Shown piece after piece: positions 34,959 to 43,541 of a stretch of 64,000 bases of DNA (the first letter of the stretch is position 1; each line of letters begins with the position of its first letter). The stretch comes from Clostridia bacterium (lineage in GTDB: Bacteria > Bacillota > Clostridia > Christensenellales > Aristaeellaceae): assembly GCA_017464305.1 (NCBI GenBank), contig JAFUDS010000026.1, positions 1-64,000 on the forward strand, given 5' to 3'. The notes beneath the pieces are model-generated. The model searched no databases. It had not been told where the DNA came from and saw nothing but the letters and a program-made list of their open reading frames with translations. A program made the position numbers and the translations under genes.

Positions 34959-37472
34959 TTATTGTTTTCCCTTTGCGGTATCGATGCCCGCGGCATTCTG
35001 CAGGTTCAGCTGCTCAATGGCCGCCTCCCGCATCTTGTATTTCAGCACCTTGCCCGCGGCGTTCATGGGGAAGGAGGACACGAAGTCGATGTATTGGGGG
35101 ACCTTATGCCGGGCCATGTGGCTGGCGATATATTCCGTCATCTCCTCCTTGGAAACCTGCTGTCCCTCCTTCAGGATGATACAGGCCATGACCGCTTCGC
35201 CATACTTCTTATCGGGCACGCCGATGACCTGGACATCCTCCACCGCGGGATGGGTGTAAATAAATTCCTCAATCTCCTTGGGATAGATATTTTCTCCGCC
35301 GCGGATGATCATATCCTTCAGCCGCCCGGTGATGACATAGGTGCCATCCGGATTTCGCCTGGCCAGGTCCCCGGAATGGAGCCAGCCCTCCGCGTCGATG
35401 GTGGCAGCGGTGGCCTCCGGCATTTTGTAATATCCCTTCATAATGTTATAGCCCCGGGAGCAGAACTCGCCGTCTATGCCATCCGGCAGGATATTTCCGG
35501 TCTCGGGATCCACCACCTTGCATTCCACATTGGGAAAATCATATCCGACCGTTTCCGTCCGGAGCATCAGATCATCCTGCCAGGCGGACATGGTGCTGCC
35601 GGGGGAGGATTCCGTCTGTCCATAGACGCTGACGATGCCTTGCATGTTCATTTCGTCCGGCTGGGCGGCCCGGCGCATAAGCTCCGGCGGGCAGCCGGCG
35701 CCAGCCATGATGCCTGTCCGCATATGGGAGAAATCCGTTTTGCGATAATCCTCATGGTTAAACATGGCGATGAACATGGTGGGCACGCCGTTGAAGCAGG
35801 TGATCCGCTCCTGATGGATGCAGGCCAGGGAGTTCTTCGCGGAGAAATAAGGCATGGGGCACAGGGTAGCGCCATGGGTCATGGACGAGGTCATGGAAAG
35901 CACCATGCCAAAGCAATGGAACATGGGCACCTGAATCATCATCCGATCCGCCGTGGAAAGCCCCATGCGATCACCGATGCACTTGCCATTATTCACCACA
36001 TTATAGTGCGTCAGCATGACGCCCTTGGGGAAACCGGTGGTGCCAGAGGTGTACTGCATATTGCACACATCGTCCACCTTGACCCGGGAGGCGTATTCCC
36101 GCAGCTTTTCCTCCGGCACGCTGTCCGCCCGCTCCATGGCCTCGTCGAAGGTGAGGCAGCCGGGCTGACGGAAGCCCACGGTGATCACATTCCGCAGGAA
36201 GGGCAGCTTCTTGCTGTGCAGAGGTTCGCCGGGCTTGGTGGCGGCGATCTCTGGGCACAGCTCGTTGATGATGGCCCGATAATCGCTGTCCAGGCAGGAT
36301 TCGATCATCACCAGGGTATGGGTATCGCTCTGGCGCAGCAGATACTCCGCCTCGTGAATCTTATAGGCGGTGTTCACCGTCACCAGCACCGCGCCGATCT
36401 TGGTGGCGGCCCAGAAGGTAATGTACCAGGCGGGGACGTTGGTAGCCCAGATGGCGACCTTGCTGCCGGGGCGGACGCCCAGGGAGATCAGGGCCCGGGC
36501 AAAGTTATCCACATCGTCCCGGAATTCGGCATAGGTGCGGGTATAATCCAGGGTGGTGTACCGGAAGGCGTACTGGTCCGGGAATTCCGCCACCACCTGA
36601 TCCAGCACCTGGGGGAAGGTCAGGTCGATGAGCTCATCCTTCTTCCAAATATACCGGCCGGTGCCATCATGGTTGGGATAAAGCACCTTGCGCTTTCCCC
36701 GGGGATTGTCGAAGCGATTCATATAGTTGATGAAATAGGGCAGAATCACGTCCCGCAGCGGAAGATCCGGCATCCAGTCTGGCTTCCATTCCATGGACAG
36801 GAAGCCATCATAGTCAATGGAGCTCAGGGCCCGCATCAGCTCCTGGATGGGCAGGGTTCCTTCGCCGATCAGGTTATACTCCCCGGCGTCATCAGAATCC
36901 CGCAGATGGACATGGCGCACATAGGCGCCCAGGTTTCGGATAGTGGCGTCCGGGGTTTCCTTGAAATCCCGGTATGGATGGTGCATATCCCAAAGGGCCG
37001 CCAGCTCATCCCGGGCGTAATCATCCAGCAGGTTGCGCAGCCGCTCCGTGTTGGCATAAATCCCTACGGTTTTGATCAGCAGGGTTACCTCCAGGCCGGA
37101 AAGCAGGGGCAGAATGCGATCCAAATTCCGGTGTACCGCCCCCTCATCCTCCTTCAGGGCGCAGACAGCCACATAGGGCGCCCGCAAGGCGACGGCGGAC
37201 TGAAACAGCTGCTGGAATTCCTCCAGATCCGCCTCGTCCTTGCTCAGGTCGATGGGCGTATCCAGGCAGGAAAGGGACAGGTGCTTCTCCTTCAGCCCAC
37301 GCAGGGTTTCATTCAAATGATACTGGTGGAAGGGGCCGCTGCGATCCGTCAGAGCAGGGGTACGGCTCAGGTTATAGAGCTCGATGCCCTGAAAATGGTA
37401 TTCCTCCGCGTCGCGAATCTGCTGATCCCAGGGGAGATCATTCCAGCCCCGGGTAGAAAATGAAAGATTCAT
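34959..37472 (-). CDS. Fusion: xylose-isomerase-like TIM barrel plus acyl-CoA ligase
   Basis: The 837-residue protein joins two enzymes. Residues 1 to about 265 are an AP-endonuclease-2/sugar isomerase-type TIM barrel with metal-site segments ALWDMHHPYRDF and HVHLRDSD and a glycine-rich GEGTLPIQELM. From about residue 285 a full AMP-forming acyl-CoA synthetase follows, with P-loop YTSGTTGFPKGV near residue 475, YGQTESSPG, GWLHSGDLARR and the catalytic lysine in AAGKVLKYKMRE. The join is continuous, with no frameshift. It overlaps the upstream gene by four bases and lies in the Leu T-box operon. Substrate unknown; a branched-chain acid or hydroxy acid would suit the operon but is inferred. Confidence 0.88.
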   Translation of the reverse strand: MNLSFSTRGWNDLPWDQQIRDAEEYHFQGIELYNLSRTPALTDRSGPFHQYHLNETLRGLKEKHLSLSCLDTPIDLSKDEADLEEFQQLFQSAVALRAPYVAVCALKEDEGAVHRNLDRILPLLSGLEVTLLIKTVGIYANTERLRNLLDDYARDELAALWDMHHPYRDFKETPDATIRNLGAYVRHVHLRDSDDAGEYNLIGEGTLPIQELMRALSSIDYDGFLSMEWKPDWMPDLPLRDVILPYFINYMNRFDNPRGKRKVLYPNHDGTGRYIWKKDELIDLTFPQVLDQVVAEFPDQYAFRYTTLDYTRTYAEFRDDVDNFARALISLGVRPGSKVAIWATNVPAWYITFWAATKIGAVLVTVNTAYKIHEAEYLLRQSDTHTLVMIESCLDSDYRAIINELCPEIAATKPGEPLHSKKLPFLRNVITVGFRQPGCLTFDEAMERADSVPEEKLREYASRVKVDDVCNMQYTSGTTGFPKGVMLTHYNVVNNGKCIGDRMGLSTADRMMIQVPMFHCFGMVLSMTSSMTHGATLCPMPYFSAKNSLACIHQERITCFNGVPTMFIAMFNHEDYRKTDFSHMRTGIMAGAGCPPELMRRAAQPDEMNMQGIVSVYGQTESSPGSTMSAWQDDLMLRTETVGYDFPNVECKVVDPETGNILPDGIDGEFCSRGYNIMKGYYKMPEATAATIDAEGWLHSGDLARRNPDGTYVITGRLKDMIIRGGENIYPKEIEEFIYTHPAVEDVQVIGVPDKKYGEAVMACIILKEGQQVSKEEMTEYIASHMARHKVPQYIDFVSSFPMNAAGKVLKYKMREAAIEQLNLQNAAGIDTAKGKQ

Positions 37473-38881
37473 TCCTCTTCCTCCTCATACACAATCTTAT
37501 TCAGCGCGTTGACATATGCCATGATGCTGGCGCCCACGATATCCGTGGACAGGCCGCGGCCGGAATAGAGCTTGCCTTCGGAGCGCAGGCGCACCACAGT
37601 TTCGCCCATGGCTTCCCGGCCTTCGGTGATGGCCTGAATCTGGAATTCATCCAGCTCAAAGTGCCGGCCAATGGCTTTTTCCAGGGCCAGGAAGGCCGCG
37701 TCGATGACGCCGTCTCCGGCGGAAATGCCGTCCAGCGTCTGGTCATGATACTTCAATTTCATATGGGCCATGGCGCCGATGTCGTTGCCAGAATTGAAGA
37801 CATAGCTGATGACCTGATAGGTGGGGGGCACCTGCATGGCCTCGGTGGCCACCAGGGCGTCCAGCTCCTTCAGGCTGATGCTTCCCTTCTTTTCCGCCAC
37901 ATTCAGGAAGGCCTGGTAGACCTTTTCCTGATCCTCCGTAGAAAGCAGATAGCCCAGCTGCTCCATGGAGCGAAGCACGCTCTCCTTGCTGTCATGGAAG
38001 CTGAGGCGCAGTTCCCCCTCCTGATCCTGGACGTCGGCGGCAAAGGAACGCTGGGCGGGAAGATTGGCCCGGCAGAGGGCTTCGATCTGCCCGGTAACCC
38101 GGCGGATCTCCTCCCGGCGAATCTGGCAATTCACGTCCATCTTTTCCCCCTTCAGCGCCAGTACCCGGACCACATGAGCCAGGGAGGCACAGTTGAGGGC
38201 AAAGGCGGCGGCTTTGACCTCGCGAATGCCGCAGCGAACAGATTCCACCGCGCAAGCGTCCGCCAAGCTCAGCTCGTTGGAGCAGTCAATGCCGAAAATG
38301 ACCTGTTCCGCCGCGCCAATGTCGGCCAGGATTTCTGCCAGCTCCTTGCGAAGCTCCTCCGGCAGAGAGACGCCCGCCGCTTCCTGGAAGGTAACATGGG
38401 AAGCGCCGGCGGCGATGGCCTGCTGAACCAGGGGCACCAGGAAATCCCGATCTCCGCGGAAGGCGTCTTCCGCGATCAGCTCCACCTGATCCGTATATTT
38501 CCGGCATTCGGCAATGGTTTCTACCACGCGGGCGGAGAGGGCAGCCGGCTTGAGATGAAACAGATACTCCATCTGGACGGAGCTGACGGGGACGCTGACC
38601 TGCAGCCGGGCGCCAGGGGCTTCCTTCAAGGCGTTCCAGGTCAGCTGGACGCTGTCCGCGTTCAGCTGGACGGGAACGGCAACCACCGCATGCTTCACGG
38701 CGGCGGAGATGGATTTGATCAGCAGTGGATCCACCTTTTGATTCTCAATGGCGGGCAGCTCCAGCGCGTCCACCTCCAGCCGGTCGATAAGCCGGCTCAG
38801 CTCGATTTTTTCCCGGAAGCTTAGGGGCATCTGTTTGCCGGATTGCTTGAGTGTTTTGTCTGAGATGAAAACTCTTCCCAT
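37469..38881 (-). CDS. Isopropylmalate synthase-like protein with degenerate active site and intact LeuA regulatory domain
   Basis: The 470-residue protein (ATG 38881 after GGAGGG) follows the LeuA layout: a DRE-TIM barrel (about 1-290), a linker, and a C-terminal LeuA dimer/allosteric domain (SGNDIGAMAHMKLKYHDQTL, then GRGLSTDIVGASIMAYVNALN). The catalytic signature DTTLRDGEQ is replaced by DKTLKQSGKQ. The metal-binding HCHND is DCSNE, and the NGIGERAGN loop is replaced by FALNCASLA. The SAEDATR block survives as IAEDAFR. It therefore probably does not make isopropylmalate but may still bind leucine. It lies under a T-box with a Leu-type specifier. Confidence 0.85.
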   Translation of the reverse strand: MGRVFISDKTLKQSGKQMPLSFREKIELSRLIDRLEVDALELPAIENQKVDPLLIKSISAAVKHAVVAVPVQLNADSVQLTWNALKEAPGARLQVSVPVSSVQMEYLFHLKPAALSARVVETIAECRKYTDQVELIAEDAFRGDRDFLVPLVQQAIAAGASHVTFQEAAGVSLPEELRKELAEILADIGAAEQVIFGIDCSNELSLADACAVESVRCGIREVKAAAFALNCASLAHVVRVLALKGEKMDVNCQIRREEIRRVTGQIEALCRANLPAQRSFAADVQDQEGELRLSFHDSKESVLRSMEQLGYLLSTEDQEKVYQAFLNVAEKKGSISLKELDALVATEAMQVPPTYQVISYVFNSGNDIGAMAHMKLKYHDQTLDGISAGDGVIDAAFLALEKAIGRHFELDEFQIQAITEGREAMGETVVRLRSEGKLYSGRGLSTDIVGASIMAYVNALNKIVYEEEEE

Positions 38882-38909
38882 TCTTTCTTTCCCTCCAACT
38901 GTAAAATAA

Positions 38910-39170
38910 AAATCCCTGAAGCCAAACTTGGCTACAGGGACGAAAACACAAAATTTCCGCGGTACCACCCAAATTGCCTCCTCCTCGCGGAGAAAGACCA
39001 TCTCTTGAGCTCCAACAAGCTCTCAGCCGATCACGGGGCGCCCGTGCCCCCTTACTGGCGGGAAGAAAAGGCCCGCGTTCAAAGGGCAAACTCAGGAAGC
39101 AGTCACTCTTCGCTTCGGTACCGGCTCACAGCAGCCGCCGGCTCTCTGAAACCTCCCTGAAGAGATTCCT
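38910..39170 (-). promoter_or_regulatory. T-box riboswitch, probable Leu specifier (CTG)
   Basis: The T-box sequence GGGTGGTACCGCGG (38957-38970, minus strand) precedes a terminator stem (CCCTGTAGCC/GGCTTCAGGG, 38914-38939) followed by ATTTTTATTTT. Stem I starts with AGAGAG near 39147 and has an apical loop with TGCTGTGA, matching the other T-box of the window. The triplet in the specifier position is CTG (39100-39102), a Leu codon. The variable T-box base T fits discriminator A of tRNA-Leu. Confidence 0.85.
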
Positions 39171-39202
39171 TCCATCATCGCTTTGCGTGTGAAATTGCGA
39201 GC

Positions 39203-39231
39203 ATGATAACACAGAAAAATGGAAACGTCAA
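39203..39231 (-). promoter_or_regulatory. Promoter of the Leu T-box operon
   Basis: TTGACG (39231-39226) and TATCAT (39208-39203) on the minus strand are separated by 17 bp. Confidence 0.8.
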
Positions 39232-39240
39232 CCGCTTTTA

Positions 39241-39268
39241 TTGACAAAAAAAAGATTTTGGATATGAT
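39241..39268 (+). promoter_or_regulatory. Promoter of phoH-pgpH-ybeY/cdd-era
   Basis: TTGACA (39241-39246) and TATGAT (39263-39268) are 16 bp apart. The two divergent promoters are only ten bases apart at their -35 boxes. Confidence 0.82.
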
Positions 39269-39322
39269 AAGAGAAGGGAATTAGCGCCGAAATGAATCTC
39301 GGTTTGAAAGGGAAGGACTGAA

Positions 39323-40321
39323 TTGCTGTTGAATCACGAGCTCGACCTGTCTGCGCAGTCGATGGACGCCTATATCTCGCTTTTTGGATTGAATGATCAA
39401 AATATCTCCCTGATCGAGCAGGAATGCCGGGTCAGCGTTTCCCTGCATGGAAACGCCCTCCTTATTTCCGGCGAGGAGGAGGAGGCCGCGCAGGCGGAAG
39501 AAGCCATCCAGCTGCTGTTGGAGATGATTACCCGGCATGAGCCGATGGACAGAATGAGGATTCGGTATGTTCTGTCCATGGTGAAGGAAGGGAAAGCTGA
39601 TTTAGTGGACGATGGACTGAAGTCTGTCATTGCGGTAACCCACCGGGGAAAACAGATTCGCTGCAAAACCGCCGGACAAATGCAATATGTGGACACCATC
39701 CGGCAACATGATTTAACCTTTGCCATCGGCCCGGCTGGCACGGGGAAAACTTACCTGGCTATGGCCCTGGCGGTGGTGGCGCTGAAGAACAAAGAAGTGG
39801 AGCGGATCATCCTGACCCGGCCCGCCGTGGAAGCGGGAGAGAAGCTTGGCTTCCTGCCCGGCGATTTGACCCAGAAGGTGGACCCCTATCTGCGCCCGCT
39901 TTTCGATGCGTTATACGATTTTATGGGGCCGGACGCCTATGCCCGGCTGGTGGAAAGGGGCATCGTGGAGGTGGCGCCGCTGGCCTATATGCGCGGGCGC
40001 ACGCTTTCAGACGCCTTCATTATTCTGGACGAAGCGCAGAACACCACCTCCGAACAAATGAAGATGTTCCTGACCCGGATGGGCTTTCACTCTCGCATGG
40101 TGGTGACGGGGGATATTACTCAGACGGACCTGCCAGGGGGCGTTCGATCCGGGCTAGCGGAAGCTATCGAAATTTTGAAGGGCATCGACACCATTGGCAT
40201 TGTGGAGCTTACCGCCAAGGATATCGTCCGGCACGAGCTGGTCATGCAAATTATCCAGGCCTATGACGCCCAGGCTAGAGAGCGGAAAAATCATCTGGCG
40301 GCCCGGGCGAGTGGAAGATGA
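39323..40321 (+). CDS. phoH: PhoH-family ATPase
   Basis: The 332-residue protein has a KH-like N-terminal part and a PhoH ATPase domain with Walker A GPAGTGKT, the family stretch LTRPAVEAGEKLGFLPGD, and Walker B-like DEAQNTT. It is linked to RNA metabolism and ribosome maturation together with YbeY, which is encoded two genes downstream. The start is TTG 39323, five bases after GGAAGGA. The order phoH-pgpH-ybeY-era is that of Bacillus. Confidence 0.93.
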   Translation: MLLNHELDLSAQSMDAYISLFGLNDQNISLIEQECRVSVSLHGNALLISGEEEEAAQAEEAIQLLLEMITRHEPMDRMRIRYVLSMVKEGKADLVDDGLKSVIAVTHRGKQIRCKTAGQMQYVDTIRQHDLTFAIGPAGTGKTYLAMALAVVALKNKEVERIILTRPAVEAGEKLGFLPGDLTQKVDPYLRPLFDALYDFMGPDAYARLVERGIVEVAPLAYMRGRTLSDAFIILDEAQNTTSEQMKMFLTRMGFHSRMVVTGDITQTDLPGGVRSGLAEAIEILKGIDTIGIVELTAKDIVRHELVMQIIQAYDAQARERKNHLAARASGR

Positions 40322-40338
40322 CAGAAAGGAGCGAACGC

Positions 40339-42648
40339 ATGGCAAAGGAAAAGAAGGCAGAGCCAGGAGCAGGGAAGAAAATCGCTAATTGGTTTCGGTC
40401 CGCGCATGCCCGGAATACCCTGATCATTTGCTGTTCCTATTTGATCATCTTTGGGCTGTACTGTCTCGTCTGCGCGCCGAAGCAATACGACCTGTCCGTG
40501 GGGTCCATTTCCCGGGAGACGATCAATGCCACCAAGGATGTGGTAGACGAGGTGACCACGGAAGAAAAACGGCAAGCCGCGGCCAACGCGATTGAGCCCA
40601 CCTATCGATTCCAGGAGGGGGTCAAGGAGGAGGTGCTTTCCTCCCTGAATGGTATCTTCAGCGAGCTACGGACGGTGCAGCAATATGCCCAGACCCTGCT
40701 GGATGAGAACGGGAAGCCCCAAAGCAGCTATACCGACGCCGAAATCGAATATGCCCAGGGGCTGGTGACCACGGTAAGCCTGAGCAGATATCAAATCAGC
40801 ACGCTGTTACGAACCCGGACGGAGGCCTTCGAGGACATGGTGTCTACGGTGTACACCGCGGTAGAAAATTCCCTGAACACCACGATTCGGGAAGGTCAGC
40901 TGAGCCAATCCATCCAGACCATCCTGCAGATTGTGGGCTTTAAGCTGGATGTTTCTCTGACGCAGAACATTGTTCCCACCGTGTTACGAGCCTGCTTAAA
41001 GCCCAATATGGTCATCGAGCAGGAGACGACGGAAATCGCCCGGACCGCAGCCATGGACGCGGTGGAGCCGATCGTCTATCTGCAGGGGCAAAATATCATT
41101 CGTTCCGGCGATCGCATCACTCGAAGCCAATTGGAAATGCTTCGGGCGTTAGGTCTGTTGAAGGACAACAAATACGATTTCTCCAGCTATCAGGGGGCGG
41201 CGCTCCTGGTGCTGCTGGCCATGGTCGGCTACGTCATGTCCCTGCGGCTGGTGGCGAAGCAGTCCCTGTATGATTCCCGCAAGCTGCTGGTGGTCATGAT
41301 TGTATCCATCTTAGGTGTAGGAGTTTCGGTGCTGTTTCATTTGTATTTCAGCGCTTATTTTGTGCCCATGGCCTTTGCCCCCATCCTGCTCAGCGTGCTG
41401 CTGGGCTCCAGAACAGGGTATGCCAGCGTGGCGCCCATGGCGATATTGATTTCAGGCCTGGCGGCGGGGAATAATTCCACCTATCTTTATGAGATGATTC
41501 TGCTGTTGATCATGAGCCTCAGCGGGGGGATTTGCTCCGTTCGCTTCATGAAGGCTCATCCCCAGCGGATCCGGGTCCTATTGGCAGGGTTGATTTCCGC
41601 GGTGGTGAATGGCGTGACCATACTGGCCATTCGCTGGATGACCTCCACCGAGACGGTGGATCTGCTGTCCACGGAGCTATACGCCATGGGTGGCGGTCTG
41701 CTCAGCAGTGTGCTGGCAGCGAGCCTGCAGCCAGTCTTTGAGGCCCTGTTCCATCTGCCCACCCCCAGCAAGCTGTTGGAGCTGTGCAATCCCAATCAGC
41801 CCCTGCTGCGCCGGCTGCAGATTGAGGCGCCAGGAACCTATCATCACTCCCTGATTGTGGCCAATCTGGCGGAAGCCGCGGCGGAGCGGGTGGACGCCAA
41901 TCCATATCTGGCCAGGGCCGCAGGGTATTACCATGACATCGGCAAGCTGAAGCGGCCCCAGTACTTCAAAGAGAACCAGATCGGAGATAACCTGCATAAC
42001 AACCTGGATCCCTATGTGTCCGCTGCCATTTTGACCAGCCACGCCAAGGATGGATATCAGATGGCCCTGAAGCAGCGCATGCCCCAGGAGGTGGCGAATA
42101 TCATTTTGCAGCACCATGGGGATACGCCCGTCATGTTCTTTTACCACAAGGCCCTGCAGATGTCCAACGGATCCCCTGTGGACATCGATGAATTCCGCTA
42201 CGAAGGCCCTCGTCCCAATACCCGGGAGGCGGCCATCGTCATGCTGGCGGATACCATTGAGGCTGCGGTTCGCTCCATGCCGGATCCGACCCCCAAGGCT
42301 ATCGACCAGTTCATCGAGCGCCTGGTTCGGGGAAAGCTGGAGGATGGACAGCTCAGCGATTCTCCCTTGACCCTGCGGGATATCGACGAAATCTGCGCCG
42401 CCTTCTCCAGCGTGCTGCGGGGCGTATTCCACGAACGGATTGAGTATCCCGAGGTGAAGCATCGGATTCCGGTTCAGCCGGTGGCTTCGGAGAAAGCGGA
42501 AGAAAAGACTGTTGAAAAGCCCGTGGAAGCGGCGGAAAAACTCACAGAAAAAGCCGAAGAAAGACCTGCGGAGAAGCCCGCGGAAGCGGAGATTGCAGGG
42601 GCTGATTCTTCCGAAGCTGGAAAGGATGCCACTGCCCATGAAGCTTGA
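40339..42648 (+). CDS. pgpH: 7TM-HD family cyclic-di-AMP phosphodiesterase PgpH-like
   Basis: The 769-residue membrane protein has an extracytoplasmic 7TMR-HDED domain, about seven membrane helices (residues 290-480) and a cytosolic HD phosphohydrolase domain with HHSLIVANLAEAAAERV and YHDIGKLKRP. PgpH hydrolyses c-di-AMP in Listeria and relatives; the assignment here is by family. The last 50 residues are a Glu/Lys/Ala/Pro-rich tail (repeats of the type EKPVEAAEK). The ATG at 40339 has AAAGGAG upstream; the ATG at 40318 inside phoH lacks it. Confidence 0.92.
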   Translation: MAKEKKAEPGAGKKIANWFRSAHARNTLIICCSYLIIFGLYCLVCAPKQYDLSVGSISRETINATKDVVDEVTTEEKRQAAANAIEPTYRFQEGVKEEVLSSLNGIFSELRTVQQYAQTLLDENGKPQSSYTDAEIEYAQGLVTTVSLSRYQISTLLRTRTEAFEDMVSTVYTAVENSLNTTIREGQLSQSIQTILQIVGFKLDVSLTQNIVPTVLRACLKPNMVIEQETTEIARTAAMDAVEPIVYLQGQNIIRSGDRITRSQLEMLRALGLLKDNKYDFSSYQGAALLVLLAMVGYVMSLRLVAKQSLYDSRKLLVVMIVSILGVGVSVLFHLYFSAYFVPMAFAPILLSVLLGSRTGYASVAPMAILISGLAAGNNSTYLYEMILLLIMSLSGGICSVRFMKAHPQRIRVLLAGLISAVVNGVTILAIRWMTSTETVDLLSTELYAMGGGLLSSVLAASLQPVFEALFHLPTPSKLLELCNPNQPLLRRLQIEAPGTYHHSLIVANLAEAAAERVDANPYLARAAGYYHDIGKLKRPQYFKENQIGDNLHNNLDPYVSAAILTSHAKDGYQMALKQRMPQEVANIILQHHGDTPVMFFYHKALQMSNGSPVDIDEFRYEGPRPNTREAAIVMLADTIEAAVRSMPDPTPKAIDQFIERLVRGKLEDGQLSDSPLTLRDIDEICAAFSSVLRGVFHERIEYPEVKHRIPVQPVASEKAEEKTVEKPVEAAEKLTEKAEERPAEKPAEAEIAGADSSEAGKDATAHEA

Positions 42649-43531
42649 ATGGAATCTTGATTTTCCGGTGGAATCCTCGCTGCTGTCCCTGATGGAATCT
42701 GCCGCCAGCCAGGCGGTGCGAACAGAGGGCATCACCTTTCCCTGCTATGCCAGTGTTCGTATCTGTGATGATGCGGCGATTCAAGAGTTGAATCGTATGT
42801 ATCGGGGCCTGGATCAATCGACGGATGTGCTTTCCTTTCCCAGCGTTCAATGGGCCCATGGACGCACAGCCCGGCAGCAGCCCGAGCGGTTAAAGCGGGA
42901 ATATGACGAAATGATGGGGGCTTGTTTCCTGGGGGATGTGGTGATCTCCCTGGATCATTTGAAAGCACAGGCCCGGGAATTCGGCCATTCCCAGCAACGG
43001 GAAGCGGCTTATTTGCTGGTGCATTCCCTGTGCCATCTTATGGGATATGATCATATGGAGGAGGAGGAAAAAAAGATCATGCGTGCAAGGGAAGAGGAAA
43101 CCCTGTCCGCCCTGGGCATTACGCGAGAAGAGGGGGGAGCGGCCGTTTCGGATGAGACCCTGCTGGCCCTGGCCCGGGAAGCCATGGAAAGAAGCTATTC
43201 GCCCTATTCTCATTACCCCGTAGGCGCAGCGCTGCACGCGAAGGATGGGCGGATTTTTCTGGGATGCAACATTGAAAACGCTTCCTTCGGGGCGACCATT
43301 TGCGCGGAGCGGACCGCCATGGTGAAGGCGGTCAGCGAGGGTGCCCGAGAATTCGATGTCATCGCCATCTCCACGAAGGACACGCCCGGCTGGCCCTGCG
43401 GCATCTGCCGGCAGTTTATGAGCGAGTTTTCCCCAGATATTCGGGTCATCGTTACCTGGGGAGATGGCGCCCACGTGGAGGAGTCCACCCTGGGCCAGAT
43501 TCTGCCCCATCAGTTTGAATTGAAAGGATAA
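42638..43531 (+). CDS. ybeY-cdd: Fusion: YbeY endoribonuclease plus cytidine deaminase
   Basis: One 297-residue ORF encodes two normally separate enzymes. Residues 1 to about 165 are YbeY, which matures the 16S rRNA 3' end, with zinc motif HSLCHLMGYDH near residue 129. Residues about 168-297 are a full cytidine deaminase, with CAERTA near 222 and PCGICRQ near 254 as zinc and catalytic motifs. No stop, frameshift or ribosome binding site separates them. In Bacillus, dgkA lies between ybeY and cdd; here it is absent. The ATG at 42638 overlaps pgpH by 11 bases behind GGAAAGGA; ATG 42626 is an alternative start. Confidence 0.92.
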   Translation: MKLEWNLDFPVESSLLSLMESAASQAVRTEGITFPCYASVRICDDAAIQELNRMYRGLDQSTDVLSFPSVQWAHGRTARQQPERLKREYDEMMGACFLGDVVISLDHLKAQAREFGHSQQREAAYLLVHSLCHLMGYDHMEEEEKKIMRAREEETLSALGITREEGGAAVSDETLLALAREAMERSYSPYSHYPVGAALHAKDGRIFLGCNIENASFGATICAERTAMVKAVSEGAREFDVIAISTKDTPGWPCGICRQFMSEFSPDIRVIVTWGDGAHVEESTLGQILPHQFELKG

Positions 43532-43541
43532 AAGCAAAACC

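Noticed and set aside
34962-37463. Very long open frame (833 codons) on the plus strand
   Set aside because: It is antisense to the TIM/acyl-CoA-ligase gene. It lacks domains, and its residue composition is that expected from the mirror of GC-rich codons.
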